The notes beneath the pieces were generated by a model. It worked only from the letters and a program-made list of their open reading frames with translations, searched no databases and was not told the DNA's origin. Shown in pieces: positions 1 through 5,805 of a DNA stretch of 5,805 nucleotides. The translations under genes were made by a program, and so were the position numbers. How positions within the stretch are numbered: the first letter of the stretch is position 1; each line of letters starts with the position of its first letter. The stretch comes from Zoogloeaceae bacterium (GTDB taxonomy: Bacteria; Pseudomonadota; Gammaproteobacteria; Burkholderiales; Rhodocyclaceae): positions 1 through 5,805 of the forward strand of contig JAISPO010000037.1 in assembly GCA_031274855.1 (NCBI GenBank), read 5' to 3'.

Positions 1-149
1 TCGACCAGCATGACATCCGGCACCAGATCAATCAACTGTTCAAGGGCATCGACGCCATCCTTGGCGGTGACGACGTTGTAGCCTTCGCGGGCGAGCAGCC
101 GGCCGGTGATCTTGCGCACAGTCAGGGAATCATCCACCACCATGACCAC
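1..149 (-). other. Start of C-terminal receiver (CheY-like) domain of the kinase
   Basis: Residues about 1744-1792 match the first half of a response regulator receiver. VVMVVDDSLTVRKITGRLL holds the acidic pair D1749-D1750 (129-134), followed by GYNVVTAKDGVDALEQL and DLVPDVMLV at the window edge. The next codon begins GA (bases 1-2), consistent with the phospho-accepting Asp of beta strand 3. The rest of the domain and the gene's stop lie outside. By analogy with ChpA it would exchange phosphate with the protein's own Hpt domains. Confidence 0.88.
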
Positions 150-3100
150 GCCCGTCCGCTCGGTGGCAGCCGCCTGGACGAGATCGCCCGGTGGCGTTTG
201 ATCGGAGGCAACCGCAGGCGGCGCTGCCGACATCCGGTCGGCCAGCGCCAGCGGGTTCAGGATCAGGACGATCTCGCCATCGCCCAGCACCGTGGCGCCA
301 GCGATCCCGGCCACACGGGCCAGTTGCTCGCCGATGTTCTTGACCACCAATTCCTGATTGCCGATAAGGTCATCGACTTCAACGGCAATACGCTGATCGC
401 CCGTCCGCAACAACAACAGCCAGTGGTAGCGCGCCGGTTCGGGCTGCGCTGCCGGATGACCGAGCAAATGCGGCAGGTAACGCCAGGGGTAGAGGTCGCC
501 CAGCCAGGTTGTTGTTCCTTCTTGGCGAACGGTGGCGATGGTTTCGTTCTTCAGTTCACGCACCTGCGCGATCATTGACGAAGGAATCGCGAAATGCCGC
601 GAGCCGATCCGAACCAGAACCGCCTGCGTGATTGCCAGAGTAAGCGGCAGATGGATCAGGAAGCGGGCATTGCGCCCGTGCGTCGAGTCGATATGGACAC
701 GCCCGCCCAGATTGGTAACCACGTTGCGGACAACATCCAGACCGACGCCGCGGCCCGCGATACTGCTCACGGCCTCGGCAGTGGAAAAGCCCGTCTGAAA
801 GATCAGGTCGGCCAGCTTCTCCTGGCTTATCGGCTGGTCCGCCGGAATCAGGCCGGCGGCGATACCCTGTGCCTTGATGCGCTCGTAGTCGAAACCGCGG
901 CCGTCGTCGGTCAGTTCAACAACAATTTCGTTGCCTTCCTGACCGATGCGCAGCACGATCTCGCCCATTTCCGGTTTTCCGGCGGCCTGTCTCTGCTCGG
1001 GAGCCTCGATGCCGTGCGCGATGGCGTTGCGCAACAGATGCTCGATCGGGCCGGTCATCTTTTCCAGCACTGAGCGGTCGAGTTCGGTTTGGCCGCCCAT
1101 GATCTCAAGATTGGCGCGCTTGCCCAACTCCTTCGAGGCTTGCCGGATGACACGGTAGAAGCGGTCGGACATGGTGCTGAAGGGCACTGTGCGGACACCC
1201 ATCAACGCCTGTGAGTGTTCACGGCTGAGCCGCGCCTGGGCGACCAGCGCCGCATCGGCCTGGTTCAGGTTCTGCAGCAGGGAATGCTGGGAGGTGGCGA
1301 TATCGTTGACGCTCTCCGCCATCATCCGCGTCAGTTCCTGAAAGCGGGTGAAGCGGTCGAATTCGAGCGGGTCGAAATGCGCGTCTTCTTCGGCAGACAA
1401 CGCCTGCCGCGACTGCATTTGCAATTCGGCCTGTATTTCGATGTCGCGCAACTGGTTGCGCAGACGAATGACGTTTTCAGTCAGATCCAGCAACGAGCCC
1501 TTGATCAAGCGCACTTCGCCTTCAATGCGGCCGCGAGCGATGGCGATTTCACCGGCCTCGTTGACCAGTTTGTCGACGATATCGGCACGCACCCGCAACA
1601 GGTTGCGCGCGCCTGCGTCAGTACTGGAAGGCTCAACCGGCGATGGCCTCGAAGCTCTGGCGGAAATTGGCGCTACCGATTGTGCCTTGACCGGCGCCGG
1701 TTCAGTACTTGCCGGCCCGGCGCTGAGCGTTGCGACCGGCTGGGCCTTTGCCGAAACTCCCCCGCTCTGGTGCAGGGAATCCATGAGCAAGAAGGCTCGA
1801 TCGAACGAGGCGTCAAGCATATCCAGAAAGGCCGAAGTCAACGCATTGGCGGAAATGGCCTGCTCGATGCGCGTCTCCATGCCATGCACCAGCTCGCCCA
1901 GATTCATGGCGCCCGCCATGCGCGCGCTTCCTTTGAGCGTGTGCAATATCCGCTTGATCTGATTGGCCGCCTCAATGCTGTCGGGCTGCTTGTGCCATGC
2001 GCGCAGGCCGGTGGCGATGTCGCGCATCAGGTCGGCGCCTTCCTCAGTGAAGATCGGCAGCAGTTCCTGATCGAGCTGGTCGGGCTGGCGCGGGGAACGG
2101 CGGCGCTCCTTGAACGCAGGCGGTTCGCTGGCAGGGGCTTCCTTTTCGGCTTTTGCAGCAGCCCTACCGGGTGAGGCCGCGGGCTGCGAAGACAAATCGT
2201 TAAGCGCCGTAGCGAGCGCATCTTCGTTTTCCGGCAAACGTCTGGCCGCAACCGCGCCCACCATGCCTTCAAGCGCGCCTATCGCGCGCGCCAGCAGCAA
2301 ATGCTGATCTTCAGTAGGCGCGGCGCCTGCGTCGGACAGGCGATTAAGAGCTACTTCCAGCGCATGAGCGAGACCCCGGACGGACATGATGCCGGTGGTC
2401 GCCGAGATTCCGGCAAGGGTATGCGCGGCCCGGATCAGCGCGGGGCGCGGCTTGTCACCGGCCGACAACTCATGCTGAAGCGTGGTGATATACCCGTTGG
2501 CTTCGCGGAGATAGAGATTGTAAAGCGTCGGCGATAGCGCCAAATCGCCGATCTGGATATCGTCAGACACCGGCGGCGCGGAGGAAACCAGTGTCAGAAC
2601 CGGCTGCGGCTGTGGCGTTTCCGTGACCGCCGCCGCAGGAGGTTCAGGCTCTAAAGCAGGCGCTTCAGGCTCCGGCTCTGTAACAGGTGTTTCAGCGGCG
2701 GCAAATTCCTGATCAAACGCCTCAGGAGATTCCGGTTCCTGAGCAGATGCCCCGGGTTCCGGCTCTACGACAGACATCTCGATGGTGACAGGCTCCTGAT
2801 CAAATGCCTCAGGAGGCTCAGGTTCCGAAACAAATGCCTCGGAAGGAGGTTCAATATCCGGGAATGGCTCAATCTCGGCAGCCGGTTCAATGGTGACGAC
2901 TTCTTCGGATACCGGTTCGGCATCAAGGGCCTGCTCCGGCAAAGACTCAACCGGCGTCAGATCGGACTCGGCTGCGGCAACCGGCGGCACAGAAACATCC
3001 TCGGCGCCGGTCTTCAACGCTTCGCATGTCGCGGCCAGCGCTGAGGCGTCGAGATACGGCCCGCTGCCTGACTCAAGCTGGCACACCCAGTCATTGAATA

Positions 3101-5378
3101 ACTGATGCGCGTCGCGGAGCATTGCCAGCAGGGCAGGAGAGGCTTCCTGTTCGAGTTGCAGCCAGCGGTTCAACACCTGTTCGACAGCCCAAGCGGCTTC
3201 GCCGAGTTCAGTGAGGCCGACCATGCGGCCGCTGCCTTTGAGTGTGTGGAAGCTGCGCCGAACGGTGGTTAGCGTTTCGCGATCATGCGGATGATCCGCC
3301 AGTCGCGGCAAATGCGCCTCAATCGCCGCCAGAACCTCGTGGGATTCCTCTATGAAAATGCCGAGAAGTTCGGCGTCGATTTCCTCGGCGCTGGCCTCGG
3401 CCAGTCGCGCTGCTTCCGGCGACGGCTGGGTAACCGGCGCGCTGACCGGCGCAATTTGGGCAACGGCAGCGGCCAGATCAGTGGTGGGCTGGTCGCTTTC
3501 CAAGGCAACGATGGCCGCGCTGGCCTGTTCGGCCAGCGCAGCGTCTTCGACCAGTTCGGCGTTATCGCGCACGACTTCAAGGTGTTGGCGAATTTCGCCG
3601 CGCAATGCCGTATCTTCGGGTTGGCTGTGCAAGGCGCCAACCAGCGTATTGGTCAAGTGGCGAGCATGCTCAAGTTCAATTTCCGCCGTAGGCCCCAGCG
3701 CTTCGGTGTCGGGGACAGCGGCCGTTGGCCGCAGGTAGCGGTCGATATCGGCTGATCCGTGTTGCAGGTCTTCGACGAAAAAGCCCAGAGCGGAGAAATT
3801 GCTGGCAACCGCTTCGAAGTCGGCTTGTCCGTGATCCTGCGGGGCGGCCATGAAGCCTTCGACAGCCGTCTCGCATTCGCGCAGAACTTCCACTGCCCGT
3901 TCCTGACCGAGTACGGTCAGCACGCCTTGCGTTTGCTGAATCGGCTTGATGAGGGTGGCCAGTTCGTCTGTGCGCGACTGATCCCGGAAGAAAGCGTCGA
4001 GCACCTGTTCAATCGTACCCAGATTGATCTGGATTTCCTTGACCACCTGACTGAGCAGGAGCTTTTCCTGAGCCTGCCGCGACACTTCGTCGAGGAGGGG
4101 TGTTTCCAGCGCGGTCAGCGGCTTGCCGTGCAGGGCAGCGTCGAGACGATTGCTGACAGTGGTTACCTGCTCGGCAAATTCATCGCCAAGACGCTGATAG
4201 TGGATCAGCGCCTCATCCAGCAGCAGCAGGGCAGTCGCCATCTCCAGAGCGAGCGCCTCGTTGTGGGCTAGGGGCGTGCGGCGCAGATCGTCAACAACAC
4301 CAAGCACCAGCCGGGTCAGCCGGGAAATATCCTGATGTTGCAGATTGTCGGCCTGTGTGACCAGTTCCTTGATGAGATCATGGAACTGGGGCAGCGCCGC
4401 CGCCGTACCGGCGCAGAACCGGTTCCATGCCTCGACTGCCGGAGTCAGGTCTTCACGGCAGGCGTGCAGAATGCGGCGTAGCGGTTCAATATCCGCGTCG
4501 ACCTGCTGCGGAATCAGCTTGTCCAGACGGAAGGCGGAACGCACAGCCTGAATCTGATCGCTCATCGCCCCGCTGACTGCCACATAGTAGAGGGTATTGC
4601 GCATCAGCCGCTCGGCGATATTGCGCGAACCTTCGCTCAGGCGTTTTATCTGGGTATCGATGCGTGCGCAAAGCCGCCGCGCGCCGACATCCGGGGTGGC
4701 ATTGGCCGCCAGAGTGTCCATGAATGCCAGCGCGGACCACCAGAACGACCGGGCTGCCGGCTGTACCTGCGTCATTTCAACGACAGTCAGTGCGCTACGC
4801 ATTTCCTGAACGCCACGCGCGTCGCGCTTGAGCCATTTGAGCAGGCCGCGCTCATAAACGAGACGGGCGGCTTTGACGCGCGCGACGAATTCGGTTGGGT
4901 CAAGCGCAGCCAGTTCCTGTTGGCGTGGCGGGGGGCGCAGCGATAAATCCGGGAAGAATAAGTCGGAAGGAACCGGATCGCTCTGGCCGGTGAGCGCCGA
5001 GAGCTGGCGGTACATCGGCAACAAACGCAGAGGCTGATCCGGCTGACCGGCGCTCAGGTCTTCGAGATAGTTGCGGATGGCTACGATGGCATAACGCGCC
5101 ATATCGCTGACCGCTTCGCCGTAGTCGAGCTTGCCTTCGTCGACGGCTCCAATTACCTGCTCAAGGACTTCGGAAAAGCGGGTAACGCCATCAAAGCCAA
5201 CAATCGAGAGGGCGCCGTGTGCCTGATGCAAATGCGTCCGGGCGGCCTTGAGATGCGTGGAATCCGCATCCTCGGCGCCGTAACGCTCCAGCGCTTCCAG
5301 CGTCCGCTCCAGGGCAAGGTCAATTTCACCCTTGACCCAGGTCAGCGGGCCGATGTCCAGTTCGGCAGACATAGTCAT
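1..5378 (-). CDS. chpA: ChpA/PilL-type hybrid chemotaxis histidine kinase, partial (C-terminus beyond window)
   Basis: Very large CheA-like kinase of the type IV pilus chemotaxis system (called ChpA or PilL). It is expected to autophosphorylate Hpt histidines with ATP under control of PilJ and pass phosphate to PilG/PilH-type regulators of pilus motors. Seen: one frame open for 1,792 codons from ATG at 5376-5378. Domain order is Hpt-like bundles (H51; W213-W214 region; Q481; H599), Hpt H711, acidic linker, Hpt H986, Hpt H1146, P3, P4, P5 and a receiver start. Motifs include HTLKGS twice, N box around N1451, G1 box DDGRGFD from D1491, F box FQTGFSTA from F1527 and G2 box GRGVGLDVV from G1542. 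The P3 segment FDPLEFDRF (about 1334-1342) is, from memory, typical of ChpA rather than classical CheA. Completing the receiver would give about 1,870 residues, shorter than P. aeruginosa ChpA (about 2,470). The start is the first ATG after the pilJ stop; a second ATG is codon 3. No Shine-Dalgarno is evident. Family assignment is secure; the chpA versus pilL name is convention. Confidence 0.95.
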   Translation of the reverse strand, partial: MTMSAELDIGPLTWVKGEIDLALERTLEALERYGAEDADSTHLKAARTHLHQAHGALSIVGFDGVTRFSEVLEQVIGAVDEGKLDYGEAVSDMARYAIVAIRNYLEDLSAGQPDQPLRLLPMYRQLSALTGQSDPVPSDLFFPDLSLRPPPRQQELAALDPTEFVARVKAARLVYERGLLKWLKRDARGVQEMRSALTVVEMTQVQPAARSFWWSALAFMDTLAANATPDVGARRLCARIDTQIKRLSEGSRNIAERLMRNTLYYVAVSGAMSDQIQAVRSAFRLDKLIPQQVDADIEPLRRILHACREDLTPAVEAWNRFCAGTAAALPQFHDLIKELVTQADNLQHQDISRLTRLVLGVVDDLRRTPLAHNEALALEMATALLLLDEALIHYQRLGDEFAEQVTTVSNRLDAALHGKPLTALETPLLDEVSRQAQEKLLLSQVVKEIQINLGTIEQVLDAFFRDQSRTDELATLIKPIQQTQGVLTVLGQERAVEVLRECETAVEGFMAAPQDHGQADFEAVASNFSALGFFVEDLQHGSADIDRYLRPTAAVPDTEALGPTAEIELEHARHLTNTLVGALHSQPEDTALRGEIRQHLEVVRDNAELVEDAALAEQASAAIVALESDQPTTDLAAAVAQIAPVSAPVTQPSPEAARLAEASAEEIDAELLGIFIEESHEVLAAIEAHLPRLADHPHDRETLTTVRRSFHTLKGSGRMVGLTELGEAAWAVEQVLNRWLQLEQEASPALLAMLRDAHQLFNDWVCQLESGSGPYLDASALAATCEALKTGAEDVSVPPVAAAESDLTPVESLPEQALDAEPVSEEVVTIEPAAEIEPFPDIEPPSEAFVSEPEPPEAFDQEPVTIEMSVVEPEPGASAQEPESPEAFDQEFAAAETPVTEPEPEAPALEPEPPAAAVTETPQPQPVLTLVSSAPPVSDDIQIGDLALSPTLYNLYLREANGYITTLQHELSAGDKPRPALIRAAHTLAGISATTGIMSVRGLAHALEVALNRLSDAGAAPTEDQHLLLARAIGALEGMVGAVAARRLPENEDALATALNDLSSQPAASPGRAAAKAEKEAPASEPPAFKERRRSPRQPDQLDQELLPIFTEEGADLMRDIATGLRAWHKQPDSIEAANQIKRILHTLKGSARMAGAMNLGELVHGMETRIEQAISANALTSAFLDMLDASFDRAFLLMDSLHQSGGVSAKAQPVATLSAGPASTEPAPVKAQSVAPISARASRPSPVEPSSTDAGARNLLRVRADIVDKLVNEAGEIAIARGRIEGEVRLIKGSLLDLTENVIRLRNQLRDIEIQAELQMQSRQALSAEEDAHFDPLEFDRFTRFQELTRMMAESVNDIATSQHSLLQNLNQADAALVAQARLSREHSQALMGVRTVPFSTMSDRFYRVIRQASKELGKRANLEIMGGQTELDRSVLEKMTGPIEHLLRNAIAHGIEAPEQRQAAGKPEMGEIVLRIGQEGNEIVVELTDDGRGFDYERIKAQGIAAGLIPADQPISQEKLADLIFQTGFSTAEAVSSIAGRGVGLDVVRNVVTNLGGRVHIDSTHGRNARFLIHLPLTLAITQAVLVRIGSRHFAIPSSMIAQVRELKNETIATVRQEGTTTWLGDLYPWRYLPHLLGHPAAQPEPARYHWLLLLRTGDQRIAVEVDDLIGNQELVVKNIGEQLARVAGIAGATVLGDGEIVLILNPLALADRMSAAPPAVASDQTPPGDLVQAAATERTGVVMVVDDSLTVRKITGRLLAREGYNVVTAKDGVDALEQLIDLVPDVMLV
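219..1613 (-). other. CheA kinase core: P3 dimerisation, P4 ATPase, P5 CheW-like
   Basis: P3 (about 1256-1420) begins RADIVDKLVNEAGE and has a long antenna carrying FDPLEFDRFTRFQELTR, followed by MGVRTVPF leading into P4. P4 (about 1425-1570) has an intact GHKL ATP site: N box EHLLRNAIAHGIE (N1451 at 1026-1028), G1 DDGRGFD (D1491-D1492 at 903-908), F box FQTGFSTA (F1527) and G2 GRGVGLDVV (G1542). P5 (about 1577-1716) begins ITQAVLVRIGSRHFAIP and includes AVEVDDLIGNQELVVKNIG, typical of CheW-like domains that dock to receptors and adaptor. No catalytic residue appears to be missing, so an active autokinase is expected. Confidence 0.92.
1773..2078 (-). other. Canonical Hpt domain of the kinase (H1146)
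   Basis: Residues about 1101-1202. First helix LLPIFTEEGADLMRDI, then KRILHTLKGSARMAG with H1146 at 1941-1943, then LGELVHGMETRIEQAI. This is the last Hpt before the kinase core. It is joined to the core by an Ala/Pro/Ser linker (about 1205-1255) with two similar blocks, KAQPVATLSA and KAQSVAPISA. With all signature residues present and the closest position to P3-P4, it is a strong candidate for direct ATP-dependent phosphorylation. Confidence 0.85.
2259..2546 (-). other. Hpt domain of the kinase with altered motif (H986)
   Basis: Residues about 945-1040. The His helix reads RAAHTLAGISATTG with H986 at 2421-2423. The usual Lys is Ala989 and the Ser is Ile991. The helix after it (VRGLAHALEVALNRL) fits the Hpt fold. 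The histidine is kept, so phosphorylation is possible, but the Lys normally assists phosphotransfer, so its rate or partner may differ. ChpA relatives commonly carry an HTLAG variant here, as I remember; this should be confirmed by alignment. Confidence 0.7.
2574..2996 (-). other. Acidic Pro/Glu-rich interdomain linker
   Basis: Residues about 795-935 are dominated by Glu, Pro, Ala, Val and Ser (for example EPEPPEAF, EPEPEAPALEPEPP) with no predicted fold. The segment separates Hpt H711 from Hpt H986. Flexible, charged linkers of this kind are usual between mobile Hpt domains and the CheA core. The linker contains imperfect in-frame repeats, annotated separately. Composition differs sharply from the flanking helical domains, and length is expected to vary among relatives. 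Confidence 0.8.
2707..2862 (-). repeat. Imperfect in-frame DNA repeats in the kinase linker
   Basis: A 22-base unit beginning tcctgatcaaacgcctcagg at 2707-2728 recurs at 2794-2815 with one mismatch (offset 87 bases, 29 codons). Similarity continues more loosely for about 24 bases, to 2751 and 2837. A third, weaker relative (aaatgcctcggaaggaggtt) starts near 2832. The encoded copies read PPEAFDQEPVT, SPEAFDQEFAA and PSEAFVSEPEP. Because the offset is a multiple of three, gain or loss of a unit would only change linker length. Confidence 0.65.
3069..3383 (-). other. Canonical Hpt domain of the kinase (H711)
   Basis: Residues about 666-770. The domain opens with the classic Hpt first helix (LLGIFIEESHEVL), then RRSFHTLKGSGRMVG with the phospho-acceptor H711 at 3246-3248, followed by LGEAAWAVEQVLNRWL. 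All signature residues (His, Lys, Gly, Ser) are present, so this is a probable substrate of the P4 ATPase domain or of the receiver domain. It sits upstream of the long acidic linker, which would let it swing toward the kinase core. Confidence 0.85.
3457..4932 (-). other. Degenerate helical bundles of the kinase without canonical Hpt histidine
   Basis: Residues about 149-640 hold no HxxKG motif but are predicted by eye to be helical throughout. The first part has a conserved-looking FWWSALAFMDTL segment (W213-W214 at 4737-4742). It is followed by RLCARIDTQIKRL and RNIAERLMRNTLYY, wording I associate with the N-terminal part of ChpA/PilL proteins. A second bundle (about 425-540) has QQTQGVLTVLG, where Q481 (3936-3938) occupies the phospho-His position and T483 lies two residues on. 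A third, weaker one (about 560-640) has HLEVVRDNAELVEDAAL with H599 (3582-3584) but no Gly or Lys. P. aeruginosa ChpA is known to have Thr- and Ser-bearing Hpt variants, so these are probably their counterparts, acting as scaffold or decayed domains. Boundaries are approximate. Confidence 0.55.
5049..5378 (-). other. N-terminal Hpt-like bundle of the kinase (H51)
   Basis: Residues about 1-110 look like an all-helical phosphotransfer-type bundle. The motif is HQAHGALSIVG, with H51 at 5226-5228 in the position of the phospho-His of HTLKGS. The Lys is replaced by His54 and the Ser by Ala56. The following helix (RFSEVLEQVIGAVDEG) matches the usual Hpt helix that packs against the His helix. Whether H51 is phosphorylated cannot be told from sequence; the changed motif suggests weak or no direct phosphorylation by the P4 domain. 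Confidence 0.65.
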
Positions 5379-5394
5379 GAGTGATGTTGTCGCG
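5379..5394 (-). other. 16-base pilJ-chpA junction without a clear ribosome binding site
   Basis: The gap between the pilJ TGA and the kinase ATG is 16 bases and reads as a mix of CGACAACATCACTC-type sequence with no GGAG/GAGG core. The nearest purine run (AAGG, in the last codons of pilJ) lies about 21 bases upstream of the ATG, too far for a normal Shine-Dalgarno. No terminator hairpin or promoter is visible. Inference: the two genes are co-transcribed and the kinase is probably translated by coupling to pilJ termination. The alternative start at codon 3 (5370-5372) has no better ribosome site. Confidence 0.6.
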
Positions 5395-5805
5395 TCAGAC
5401 CTTGAAACCGGAAACCGAACTCTTCAGTTCGGCAGCGAGTTCGGCAAGTTCGCCGACCGAGACAGCCGTTTCCTGAGTACCCGCCGCCGTCCGCTCGGTA
5501 ATGCTGAGAATATCCCGCATTCTGGAGGCCACTGTGGTGGCCGTTGTGGCTTGGGCTTGAGTGTCGGCGGAAATGTGCTCAATCAGGTTGGCCAAGTTGG
5601 CCGACACGGTCGAGATTTCAGTCAGCGCCTGACCGGCGGCATCGGAAAGTCTGGCGCCCTGCACCACTTCCTGAGTGGAAGTTTCCATGGCGGATACGGC
5701 GTCCTGAGTATCGGCCTGAATCGTCTTGACGATGGCCGCGATTTGCTTGGTCGCTTCCGCTGACCGTTCGGCCAGCCGCTGCACCTCTTCGGCCACCACC
5801 GAGAA
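5395..5805 (-). CDS. pilJ: PilJ-type methyl-accepting chemotaxis protein, C-terminal fragment
   Basis: Only the last 136 codons and the TGA stop (5395-5397) are in the window; the frame is open to the right edge, so the start, membrane segments and HAMP domain lie outside. Seen: the fragment opens with FSVVAEEVQRLAERS, the conserved stretch just after the hairpin tip of the MCP cytoplasmic domain, where receptors contact CheW and CheA. It continues as one long Ala/Thr/Ser/Glu-rich coiled-coil helix and ends in SGFKV. There is no C-terminal aromatic pentapeptide of the NWETF type used as a CheR tether. The TQEVVQGARL and SVSGF-terminus wording resembles Pseudomonas PilJ as I remember it, and the downstream chpA-type kinase supports pilJ over a generic MCP. 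By homology it is the inner-membrane receptor that senses pilus or surface signals and controls the kinase. A GTG at 5797-5799 is an internal valine, not a start. Confidence 0.9.
   Translation of the reverse strand, partial: FSVVAEEVQRLAERSAEATKQIAAIVKTIQADTQDAVSAMETSTQEVVQGARLSDAAGQALTEISTVSANLANLIEHISADTQAQATTATTVASRMRDILSITERTAAGTQETAVSVGELAELAAELKSSVSGFKV

Noticed and set aside
198..1073. Plus-strand open frames opposite the P4-P5 domains (198-578, 594-1073)
   Set aside because: The minus-strand frame has intact kinase motifs throughout; the plus-strand products resemble nothing and are shadows.
1215..2174. 319-codon plus-strand open frame
   Set aside because: It lies fully antisense to the Hpt H1146 and P3 regions of the kinase, has no recognisable domain and an Arg/Gln/Leu-rich composition typical of reverse-strand shadows in GC-rich genes.
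2707..2862. CRISPR-like or mobile-element repeats
   Set aside because: Few copies, imperfect, in frame, with coding linker sequence between them; no spacers, inverted ends or target duplications.
2027..2950. Minus-strand frames of 81 and 61 codons (2027-2272, 2765-2950) in another phase
   Set aside because: They overlap the real kinase frame in a shifted phase and are Arg/Leu/Pro/Ser-rich, as expected from out-of-frame reading of an Ala/Glu/Pro linker; no frameshift in the kinase is needed.
3285..4271. Plus-strand open frames of 156 and 170 codons (3285-3755, 3759-4271)
   Set aside because: Antisense to the continuous kinase frame, with no domain, ribosome site or promoter.
5332..5763. Plus-strand 143-codon frame across the pilJ-kinase junction
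   Set aside because: Gly/Arg-rich antisense of the PilJ coiled coil; the minus-strand MCP signature is unambiguous.
1..5805. An undescribed system hidden in the window
   Set aside because: Every base except 16 is accounted for by two genes of a known pilus chemotaxis system, and I found no additional gene, RNA or regulatory structure.

Overview
The window is almost entirely coding on the minus strand. It carries two adjacent, incomplete genes of a type IV pilus chemotaxis-like (Pil-Chp) signalling cluster. Read in transcription order (right to left), the first is the C-terminal 136 residues of a PilJ-type methyl-accepting chemotaxis protein (5395-5805). After a 16-base gap comes a giant hybrid CheA-type histidine kinase of the ChpA/PilL family (1-5378), open for 1,792 codons without a stop and running out of the window at its left edge. 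The kinase frame has neither its stop nor any interruption here, so simple start-to-stop ORF listings can miss it and show only antisense shadows.

Layout of the kinase from its N-terminus: a degenerate Hpt-like helical bundle (His51); a long helical region with a Trp-Trp pair (W213-W214); a bundle with Gln481 where the phospho-His should be; a weak bundle around His599; a canonical Hpt (His711); an acidic Pro/Glu linker with in-frame repeats; an Hpt with His986 but no Lys in the motif; a canonical Hpt (His1146); an Ala/Pro/Ser linker; the P3 dimerisation, P4 ATPase and P5 CheW-like core; and the first ~49 residues of a C-terminal receiver domain. The window ends inside the codon expected to encode the receiver's phospho-accepting Asp.

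The two genes fit one pathway. By homology with the Pseudomonas Pil-Chp system, PilJ is the inner-membrane receptor array, and the kinase couples to it through a CheW-like adaptor. The kinase then phosphorylates response regulators that control type IV pilus extension and retraction, and so twitching and surface sensing. pilJ runs straight into the kinase gene with no pilK-like methyltransferase gene between them, unlike Pseudomonas aeruginosa.

The moderately GC-rich sequence, the family and this gene order suggest a proteobacterium, most likely a betaproteobacterium (Rhodocyclales-like or related) or a gammaproteobacterium. This is inference from family resemblance, not a database match. I see no RNA genes, mobile elements, CRISPR arrays, promoters or terminators, and no evidence of an undescribed system. 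The points of interest are the partly decayed phosphotransfer array and the repeat-bearing linker.
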